A stretch of 40,260 nt of DNA from an uncultured Acidimicrobiales bacterium (lineage in GTDB: Bacteria > Actinomycetota > Acidimicrobiia > Acidimicrobiales > SHLQ01): positions 1 to 40,260 of the forward strand of contig CALLAA010000181.1 in NCBI GenBank assembly GCA_938002955.1, read 5' to 3'. Shown here one piece after another: positions 10,792-17,620 of this stretch. Under the pieces are notes generated by a model, which had not been told where the DNA came from, did not search any database, and was given only the letters and a program-made list of their open reading frames with translations. How positions within the stretch are numbered: the first letter of the stretch is position 1; every line of letters begins with the position of its first letter. The position numbers were made by a program, and so were the translations under genes.

Positions 10792-12278
10792 GCGTCTGCG
10801 CCGATCGCTCGATGTGGTCGGAACCGAGCGAGCCAGCGTCCAACGCCGGCAACGGTGAGCAGAACCGGATAGATCGACAAGCGGCCGAGCAACATGCCAA
10901 ACGACGCAACAATCTCCGTCCAGCCAGACGGGTCAACGTAGCTCTGTAGCTCGTCGCCATTCACGAGCACCCCAATGTTCGACACCAGTCCAAGCGCGAA
11001 GGTGAGCGTTCCGATGATGTCGAGATCGATGTAGAGCAGGGTCGCGACCCCGGCGAGCGTGAAGGCGTGCATCCACAGATAGCCGTATGTCAGCGCGAGC
11101 GATTCTTCCTTCACCGCTACCCCGTCGACTCGAATGATGCTTTGACGGTTCGGACTCAACAGGTGCTGCAAGCTCCGGCGAACTTCGAGCGCGATGCGCG
11201 CAACGCGCGCTTGGCGAAAGCCGCTGCCGACCGAACCGCTCATCGCGCCGATTCCGCCCGCAACCAACAGGGAGGCCTGAACAAACTCCGAGCTCGCAGC
11301 CCAGTTCGCGGAACGAAGGCCCGTGGTCGACAGCATCGACGAGATCGCGACTGCAGCATCGGAGCTGCTGAGGTCGGAGCCTCCGAATCGAACCGCGAGA
11401 AAGCCGAGTGCGAGCAAGGATGCGTACAGGCGCAGTTCGGTCGACTTCCACACCGAGTCGAGGCGGCCGCGAATCGCCCACCAAACAACGAGCAGGTTGC
11501 CTCCGGCGGCCACCATGCCCGCCGCCGCAATCCACTCGATCGCTGTGCTATCGAAGTGCCCGATCGAGTCTGCGTGATTTGCCATGCCCCCCGTCGAGGC
11601 CGTGGAGAGCGCGTACGTAACGCCATCGAAGACGCCCATGCCGGCCCCCAGATAGCCAATGATGAGGGCGCATGTGAGCAGTAGGTACAAGCCGAGGATG
11701 TTTCTGATGGCTTCACGAACCGTGGTGACCAGCTGCCGTCGACCACGAAGTCGACGTTCTGGAAGCAACTCGGCTCCAGCGACCGCTGCGGGCAACACCC
11801 CCATGCTTACCAGCAGCACACCGAGGCCGGTCGCCCATGGCATCGAAACACGGAGAAAGCGAAGCGAATACGACAGTTGCTCGGGGTCCGCGACGGTCGT
11901 GTACCCGGTCGTGGTCGATGCGCTCACGGCCTCGAAGACGGCGTCGAGGGGCGAGGCCAACTCACCCGACAGCCAGAATGCTGCGACCGCAACGGCGTTC
12001 ATGCCAACCCAACCGGCCACAAACATCGACATTGCCGCAGCGCGCGTGATCGTCTGATCTGACTGCAGGCGAGCAAGTGCGAATCCGGCGAGCATCGCCA
12101 CGATTCCGAGAATCAGTTCGCTCACACGCGCTTGGCTGAACTCGTCGCCGTCGGCGAGCAGGCCAATCACACCCGACGCCGTGACGCAGACTCCCCCGGT
12201 CCCGAGGCCAACACCGAATGGCAGGGGCAACACATGCGATGTGCCCGCTGAGCGACGAACGCTCTCGTTTGCGACCAT
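10788..12278 (-). CDS. trkH: Trk potassium uptake channel subunit TrkH (copy 2)
   Basis: 496 residues, polytopic membrane protein of the TrkH/KtrB family. Filter loops are present: TTTGYTT (near 124), TASTGGMA (near 228), LSTTGLR (near 318) and VSNIGVL (near 433). The fourth loop is less canonical than in copy 1 but keeps its glycine. The start ATG overlaps the trkA stop by one base (TAATG), so translation is coupled to the regulator. TrkH channels are homodimers in characterised systems; two distinct, adjacent and coupled subunits raise the possibility of a heterodimer (inference). Confidence 0.93.
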   Translation of the reverse strand: MVANESVRRSAGTSHVLPLPFGVGLGTGGVCVTASGVIGLLADGDEFSQARVSELILGIVAMLAGFALARLQSDQTITRAAAMSMFVAGWVGMNAVAVAAFWLSGELASPLDAVFEAVSASTTTGYTTVADPEQLSYSLRFLRVSMPWATGLGVLLVSMGVLPAAVAGAELLPERRLRGRRQLVTTVREAIRNILGLYLLLTCALIIGYLGAGMGVFDGVTYALSTASTGGMANHADSIGHFDSTAIEWIAAAGMVAAGGNLLVVWWAIRGRLDSVWKSTELRLYASLLALGFLAVRFGGSDLSSSDAAVAISSMLSTTGLRSANWAASSEFVQASLLVAGGIGAMSGSVGSGFRQARVARIALEVRRSLQHLLSPNRQSIIRVDGVAVKEESLALTYGYLWMHAFTLAGVATLLYIDLDIIGTLTFALGLVSNIGVLVNGDELQSYVDPSGWTEIVASFGMLLGRLSIYPVLLTVAGVGRWLARFRPHRAIGADA

Positions 12279-13621
12279 TAGTCGAGGATTCGAGCGACCG
12301 AATCGACGAATGATGGCTCGGCGATCACGATGACATGGTCGCCTTTGCGCAGTGTCGTACGTCCACGAGCGATCTGGGACCGTCCGTCTCGCACCACTGC
12401 GGCGATAAGCACGTCGCGTGGCAGCTTGAGCTCGGCGATGCTCTGACCGTCGGCTTGGGCGTTGCTGTGAATTTCGAACTCGAGCAGTTCGACCTCGCCC
12501 TGGAGGAACGTTGCGACCTGGGCAACGTCACCACGTACGAAGCGAAGCACGCCGTTGGCAGTAGCGGTTCGTGGCGAAAGCGCAGCGTCGACACCCACCT
12601 GATCGAGGAGCGACAGGAAGTTGAGGCGATGCACGACGGCAATCGTTTCGGGAACGCCAGCAGACTTTGCGTACACCGACGCGAGGATGTTTGCGTCGTC
12701 TTCGCCAGTGAGCGCTGCAACGAGTTCGATCCGGGGAAGGTCAGCCTCGTCGAGCACGTCGGAATCGGTGATGTCGCCGTTCAGGACTCGTACCCCGTCG
12801 AGCTTCTCCGCCAGGTATCGAGCTCGGTCGGGATCGCGTTCGATCATCTGAACGCGAGCTCCGGTCTGGCTCAGTTTCTTTGCGACCAGGGTTGAGGTTC
12901 GTCCGCCACCGAGAAGCAGGATCTCTCGTGGAACGTCGCGGGCGAGGCCGAGCAGCTTGGCGACCTTGCGTCGAGCCGACCGCTTACACACCACCCGGAC
13001 GAGGTCGCCTGCCTCGATCGTGTAGTCGCCGCGAGGAATGACCGTTTCATCTCCGCGTCGGATGGTCGAGACGATGAAGTCCCATTCGGGTTCGTTCTCT
13101 ACACCGATCTCGATGAGCGATTTGCCAACGATGGGCGCGTCGATCGGGACACGCGCGCCGATCGCGTAGACCTCGCCATTGCCGAGCTTTGCAACCTCTG
13201 AAGCACCTGGCATTTCGATGAGCGACAAGACCTCCTGTGCGGTCTCCTCATCTGGGTCGATGAAGAGGTCGGCCTGGGAGGCCCGGCGCAGGCCGGCTGC
13301 ATCGCGGCCCCGTAACTCGTCGGCTTCGAGTCGTACGATCGTGCGTGGAACGTCGGCCTCTTTGGCCAACATCGATGCGACCAGGTTGACCTCGTCGCTC
13401 TTTGTAACCGCGACGAGCAGGTCGGCGGAGTCGACGCCAGCGAGCGCGAGCACCGAAGGGTGCGTTCCAGACCCGGTGATGACCTCAACGTCGGCGGTCT
13501 CGGCCAAGTGCGCTGCGCGCTTGGCGTCGCGTTCGATGACGTAGACGTCGATACCTTGCCGACTCAACCGGTCGGCAATGTACGAGCCAACCTCGCCAGC
13601 TCCAACAACAATTACGCGCAT
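12278..13621 (-). CDS. trkA: Trk potassium uptake regulator TrkA
   Basis: 447 residues with two tandem RCK (KTN/TrkA-C) units, like E. coli TrkA. The first Rossmann fold starts MRVIVVGAGEVGSYIADRL with acidic VIERD at the end of beta 2. The second starts near residue 240 with ILLLGGGRTSTLVAKKL and again MIERD. It binds nucleotides (NAD(H), ATP/ADP) and gates TrkH at the inner membrane face. The start at 13621 is chosen because the beta-strand begins there; an upstream in-frame Met would add 19 residues lying inside the preceding gene. It overlaps the cyclo-ligase gene end by 10 nt and the downstream trkH start by 1 nt. Confidence 0.95.
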   Translation of the reverse strand: MRVIVVGAGEVGSYIADRLSRQGIDVYVIERDAKRAAHLAETADVEVITGSGTHPSVLALAGVDSADLLVAVTKSDEVNLVASMLAKEADVPRTIVRLEADELRGRDAAGLRRASQADLFIDPDEETAQEVLSLIEMPGASEVAKLGNGEVYAIGARVPIDAPIVGKSLIEIGVENEPEWDFIVSTIRRGDETVIPRGDYTIEAGDLVRVVCKRSARRKVAKLLGLARDVPREILLLGGGRTSTLVAKKLSQTGARVQMIERDPDRARYLAEKLDGVRVLNGDITDSDVLDEADLPRIELVAALTGEDDANILASVYAKSAGVPETIAVVHRLNFLSLLDQVGVDAALSPRTATANGVLRFVRGDVAQVATFLQGEVELLEFEIHSNAQADGQSIAELKLPRDVLIAAVVRDGRSQIARGRTTLRKGDHVIVIAEPSFVDSVARILD

Positions 13622-14190
13622 CGACCCGTGTCTATCACCTGCGACGGGGTGATCAACGTATGCATGGGCACATCCCACGCTTCCGGTTCGGGTAACGCGA
13701 CGATCTGTACATCGTGCGCAAGCGCCAGTCGGAGGGGGTCATGGTCAGCGGCGAAACACCGGGCGAAGAATCGGTCGTAGAACCCAACGCCATGGCCAAT
13801 GCGGGCTCCTCCATGGTCGAAGCCAACGCCCGGCACGAGCACGACGTCTATCGACTGGATCGGTACGGGATTCTCGATGGGCTCTCCGATCCCATAGCGA
13901 TTCGGTTCGAGCCGCTGACCGATCTCCCACGGGCTGAAGTCCATCGACGCGTCGTCTCCGCAGATCGGTAACACCACATCCCACCCGAGCGTGGTCAATG
14001 CGCGCAGCGTTGGCAACGGATCGATCTCCCCACCATGAGCGACATATCCGGCAACGATGCCCGCTGTGCGCGGCATGGCCGTGACGACCGGATCGACGAT
14101 GCTCGCTGCCGCGGCCAGCTGATCCGCACTCGATATGCCAGATCGAAGCGATTGGAGTTCGCGTCGCAGACTATTTCCGCTAGGTTTCAT
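13612..14190 (-). CDS. 5-formyltetrahydrofolate cyclo-ligase family protein
   Basis: 192 residues from ATG at 14190 (MKPSGNSLRRELQSLR). The family converts 5-formyl-THF plus ATP to 5,10-methenyl-THF in one-carbon metabolism. The basic N-terminal helix and the C-terminal signature VPGVGFDHGGARIGHGVGFY, followed by DRFF, match the family (fau/ygfA/MTHFS). A start 18 residues upstream is open but unlike family N-termini. It heads the operon containing trkA and two trkH genes, overlapping trkA by 10 nt. The metabolic link to potassium uptake is not obvious; shared transcription may be incidental. Confidence 0.92.
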   Translation of the reverse strand: MKPSGNSLRRELQSLRSGISSADQLAAAASIVDPVVTAMPRTAGIVAGYVAHGGEIDPLPTLRALTTLGWDVVLPICGDDASMDFSPWEIGQRLEPNRYGIGEPIENPVPIQSIDVVLVPGVGFDHGGARIGHGVGFYDRFFARCFAADHDPLRLALAHDVQIVALPEPEAWDVPMHTLITPSQVIDTGRCA

Positions 14191-14236
14191 TGGTCTCGTT
14201 CTTCTTTGCTGTGCCTGACGGCACAGTTGCGGATAC

Positions 14237-14313
14237 GGGGCCATGCCCCAACATCTGGGAAACTTAGCGGTCGCATCAACCGACGATGCGACGAGAGCAC
14301 GGAGATACGTACC
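14237..14313 (+). promoter_or_regulatory. Leader of hppA with two hairpins
   Basis: The 123-bp divergent gap holds a GGGGC/GCCCC hairpin at 14237-14249 and an 8-bp inverted repeat GTCGCATC/GATGCGAC (14270-14277 and 14285-14292) with a 7-nt loop. GGAG at 14301-14304 is the ribosome site, 9 nt before the TTG start of hppA. The inverted repeat could be an operator or an mRNA structure; which one cannot be told from sequence. Confidence 0.4.
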
Positions 14314-16407
14314 TTGGAAGCAATCCCCTATCTGGCAATAGTGTCGGCGCTCGCCGCACTAGGTCTCGCCGGTTTCTTCTTTAATAGTGTCAAGGCCGCG
14401 AGCCCTGGCAACGAACGCATGGTCTTCTTGATGACCGAGATTCAGAAAGGCGCAAAGGCCTTTCTGAAGCAGGAATACATCTGGGTGTCTGGTTTCGCTG
14501 CGGTCATGGCGGTGGTGATCGCCATCGTGATCGTTCCTGCCGCAGCAATCACGTACTTGCTCGGCGCGGTTCTCTCCGCCGGTGCCGGTTACGTCGGCAT
14601 GACCGTCGCAACGATGGCAAATGCCCGCACGACCGAAGCTGCCAAGGACGGCCCCGGGAAGGCACTTCCGATCGCCTTCCGTGGCGGCGCTGTCATGGGC
14701 TTCTCCGTTGCTGGCCTTGCCCTTCTCGGCCTCATGATCGTCTACGTCGTGTTCGTGCTGATGCTCGAATCGAGCGACGCGTTTGAGATCGTTACCGCAT
14801 ATGGTCTCGGCGCTTCGACCATTGCGCTCTTTAGCCGTGTTGGTGGCGGTATCTACACCAAGGCCGCCGACGTCGGCGCCGACCTCGTCGGCAAGGTTGA
14901 AGCAGGAATTCCCGAAGACGACCCACGTAACCCAGCAACCATCGCCGACAACGTTGGTGACAACGTCGGCGACGTTGCTGGCATGGGCGCTGACCTGTTT
15001 GAGTCCTACGCCGGTTCGATCATCGCGCCGATTTCGCTGGTCGCCTTTGCACTTGCGATCAGCGCTGAGGAAGCAACCGCGGCGACCAACATCTCGCTGC
15101 TCATGTTCCCCGTAGCGATTGCCTTTGTCGGCATGATCTCGTCGATCATTGGCTCGTTCCTGATCAAGGGCGGCGAGTCCACCGATTCCAAAGCGCTCTC
15201 GAAGGCCCTGCACTTGGGCACCAACGTCGCAATGGCACTCACCATTGTTGCGACCGTCGGTGTTGCCCTGTGGATGTTCGGTGACAACGCTGACTTTGAC
15301 GCTCCTATCGGCCTTGCGATCGCAGTCATTGGCGGCCTCATCGTTGGTTGGGCACTCGGCAAGACCGCCGAGTACTACACGTCGGATCACTTCGGCCCCG
15401 TAAAGAAGATCGCCCAGCAGACCGAAACCGGTCCCGCAACCACGATCCTCGGCGGCATCTCCGCCGGCATGGTCTCGGTAGCAGCTTCGGTTGCCCTGAT
15501 CCTCGTGGGTATCGGCGTTGCGTTCTGGGGCGGCGAGATGGCCTTTGACAACATCGGCGCTCTCGACGGTGGCATCTACGGCATCGCCGTCGCCGCCATC
15601 GGCATGCTCGCAACCACCGGCGTTGTGGTGTCCGTCGACGCATACGGCCCAATCGCCGACAACGCAGGCGGTATTGCCGAGATGGCCGAGCTCGATCCCT
15701 CGGTCCGCGAAGTGACCGACGCCCTCGACTCGCTCGGCAACACGACCGCAGCTGTCGCAAAGGGCTTTGCTGTTGGTTCTGCTGCGCTCACCGCTCTTGC
15801 GCTGTTCAAGAGCTTCGAGTTCGCGGTCATCGAGGCCGGTGGCACCTTGAGCCTCGATGTCGGTGAAGTTGACGTATTCGTTGGACTCTTCATCGGTGCA
15901 GCACTGCCGTTCCTGTTCGCAGCCCTCACCATCGACGCTGTTGGCCGAGCCGCACAGGAGATGATCGAGGAAGTTCGCCGTCAGTTCCGTGAAATCCCCG
16001 GCCTTCGTGAAGGCAAGGAGGGGGTCATCCCAGACTCGGCTCGCTGTGTAGCGATCTCGACCACAGCCTCGTTGAAGGAAATGGTCATTCCTGGCGCACT
16101 CGCCGTAATCGTTCCTCTCGTTGTTGGTTTCATCAGCGTCAACATGCTCGGCGGCCTGCTCGCAGGAGCGCTCGTCACCGGCTTTGCACTCGCTATCTTC
16201 ATGGCGAACGCTGGTGGTGCGTGGGATAACGCAAAGAAGTACATCGAAGCTGGCGCCCATGGCGGCAAGGGCTCCGATCAGCACAAGGCTGCCGTTGTCG
16301 GCGATACCGTTGGCGATCCGTTCAAGGACACCTCGGGCCCGGCAATGAACATCTTGCTCAAGGTCATGACGATCGTCAGCCTCGTATTCGCAAGCGCCTT
16401 CGTCTAG
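14314..16407 (+). CDS. hppA: Membrane-bound ion-pumping pyrophosphatase
   Basis: 697 residues from TTG at 14314, about 16 membrane helices, normal for the family. It couples pyrophosphate hydrolysis to H+ (or Na+) export. The catalytic loop GGGIYTKAADVGADLVGKVE begins near residue 178, followed by the IPEDDPRNPATIADNVGDN motif. The site after GNTT (near 475) reads GNTTAAVAKGF; K+-independent enzymes have Lys directly after GNTT, so this belongs to the K+-dependent type. TTG is chosen because GGAG lies 9 nt before it and the product then starts at the first helix; the longer open frame has no family match. Ends at a strong terminator. Confidence 0.96.
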   Translation: MEAIPYLAIVSALAALGLAGFFFNSVKAASPGNERMVFLMTEIQKGAKAFLKQEYIWVSGFAAVMAVVIAIVIVPAAAITYLLGAVLSAGAGYVGMTVATMANARTTEAAKDGPGKALPIAFRGGAVMGFSVAGLALLGLMIVYVVFVLMLESSDAFEIVTAYGLGASTIALFSRVGGGIYTKAADVGADLVGKVEAGIPEDDPRNPATIADNVGDNVGDVAGMGADLFESYAGSIIAPISLVAFALAISAEEATAATNISLLMFPVAIAFVGMISSIIGSFLIKGGESTDSKALSKALHLGTNVAMALTIVATVGVALWMFGDNADFDAPIGLAIAVIGGLIVGWALGKTAEYYTSDHFGPVKKIAQQTETGPATTILGGISAGMVSVAASVALILVGIGVAFWGGEMAFDNIGALDGGIYGIAVAAIGMLATTGVVVSVDAYGPIADNAGGIAEMAELDPSVREVTDALDSLGNTTAAVAKGFAVGSAALTALALFKSFEFAVIEAGGTLSLDVGEVDVFVGLFIGAALPFLFAALTIDAVGRAAQEMIEEVRRQFREIPGLREGKEGVIPDSARCVAISTTASLKEMVIPGALAVIVPLVVGFISVNMLGGLLAGALVTGFALAIFMANAGGAWDNAKKYIEAGAHGGKGSDQHKAAVVGDTVGDPFKDTSGPAMNILLKVMTIVSLVFASAFV

Positions 16408-16453
16408 CGAGCATCGACCAATCGCCGCCTCGCACAGAGGCGATCTGAACGAA

Positions 16454-16492
16454 CAGAACCCCCACTCCAAGGAGTGGGGGTTCTGCCGTTTT
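16454..16492 (+). terminator. Rho-independent terminator of hppA
   Basis: A near-perfect 15-bp stem (16454-16468 with 16471-16485) rich in C/G with a 2-nt apparent loop is followed by GCCGTTTT. It lies 47 nt after the hppA stop. On the minus strand the following bases are not T-rich, so it mainly serves hppA. Confidence 0.9.
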
Positions 16493-16527
16493 CCGCACGC
16501 TGCTGTCGCGCCAAGGGTGCGTTGTCC

Positions 16528-16944
16528 TCAGCAGGCAGCGAGCTGGCGGAGAGCCGCGAACACCTCACCGACACTGTCGCCGTCGGTATCGAGAACGTCG
16601 GTGGCCACAGAGATCGACAACAGTGCATGAAGGGCTTCCTGGCAGCCGTCAGGCATCGCAATGCCGTAGTCCTCGCAGAACTCAGCCAGACCGAACCACA
16701 GCAGCTCCTGAACGTGCTCGGCGGAGAAACGTAGTGGCGCGTCGGCCATGTCGTCGTGGGCGGACAGGACGACCACAAGCGCAGCAGGAGAGACCGGCAC
16801 GCCACTTTGCAACGTGTGGGCAAGTACCTCCACATGCTGAGAGCGCAGGACCGCCGGTAGCTCGTTGAGAAGTGCTCGACGTATCGTCCGGTCCACCACG
16901 AGTGGCTCGGTTTGGGAAACGGTCGTGTTTGTGGTGCTCGACAT
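16528..16944 (-). CDS. Small hypothetical protein
   Basis: 138 residues from ATG at 16944. Not recognised. The product is acidic, without signal peptide or clear membrane segment. It appears alpha-helical, with a Thr/Ser-rich start and a helix-like body from residue 20 (RTIRRALLNELPAVLRS). The overlapping 182-codon frame on the same strand is a shadow with unnatural composition. The gene ends next to the hppA terminator and diverges from the GGDEF-like gene across 191 bp. I see no domain and give no function. Confidence 0.65.
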   Translation of the reverse strand: MSSTTNTTVSQTEPLVVDRTIRRALLNELPAVLRSQHVEVLAHTLQSGVPVSPAALVVVLSAHDDMADAPLRFSAEHVQELLWFGLAEFCEDYGIAMPDGCQEALHALLSISVATDVLDTDGDSVGEVFAALRQLAAC

Positions 16945-17135
16945 AGAAACAACCTAACGATGCCCTATGACAGTCACTTGAGGTGCCATGACGCCTTTCG
17001 ATGGTCACGCTGTGTGGGCGTTGCTCATGATTCATCGAAAATTGTTGTGTCCAGGCCTTCAGACCGAGGACCGATGAGCCGATTGACCCAGGAGGCGCAA
17101 TACCGCGCCAAAGACCCTGAAGACGAAGGTTCGTC

Positions 17136-17600
17136 ATGTCCAACATGCCTCAGACCAGCACTGCCGCTCAGCGATCTACGCTCCGCTCCACTCCGTCTGG
17201 ATGGTTCGATGAGCTCGTCAGCGAAACGACAAAGCTCGAACAGCTCGGAGTCCATGCCGCCATGCTGGCCGTTCGGCTCCGCGCTCCGCACGACACCACC
17301 CGAGCAGCGGCTCAAGCCCGAACGCTGTTCGGCCTGATTCTGCGCCCAACCGATCGTGTGGACCAGACCACACCTGTCTCCTTCTCGGTACTCCTCGCCC
17401 CGCAAGACGACTTGGCCGAGACCGTACGGCTCTCAAACCAGATCGCCAAGGCCCTCGCAGACGCAAACATCGTCGCGTCGACCGGGTTTGCGCAACGACG
17501 TCCCCAAGAATCGCTCCTCGACACGTGGGCACGAGCCGAGGCCGAACTCGACCGGGCCGCATACCGCATCGAACACCCCAACGGACTCACAATTTCGTAA
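17136..17600 (+). CDS. Degenerate GGDEF-like protein
   Basis: 154 residues from ATG at 17136, with GAAGG about 5-9 nt before. The fold resembles the second half of a GGDEF domain: FSVLLAPQDD in place of the strand after GGDEF, then IVASTGFAQRRP like the aSIGva strand, then AEAELDRAAYRIEH like the final AD-A-AK helix. The GGDEF residues themselves are replaced (TTPVSFSVLL) and the metal-binding Asp of beta 1 is missing (AMLAVRLRA). It should therefore not make c-di-GMP. It lies 20 nt before the GGDEF-EAL gene and is probably its cotranscribed partner, perhaps as a nucleotide-binding or protein-interaction module. The fold assignment is by eye. Confidence 0.7.
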   Translation: MSNMPQTSTAAQRSTLRSTPSGWFDELVSETTKLEQLGVHAAMLAVRLRAPHDTTRAAAQARTLFGLILRPTDRVDQTTPVSFSVLLAPQDDLAETVRLSNQIAKALADANIVASTGFAQRRPQESLLDTWARAEAELDRAAYRIEHPNGLTIS

Positions 17601-17620
17601 GGCGATTTTTCACATGATCC

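Noticed and set aside
14359-16470. 703-codon open frame antisense to hppA
   Set aside because: Shadow of a strongly biased membrane-protein gene; composition rich in Cys, His, Asp and Arg and no family match.
16404-16952. 182-codon minus-strand frame
   Set aside because: Overlaps the 138-residue gene in another frame and runs into the hppA terminator; Arg/Ser/Pro/Cys-rich shadow.
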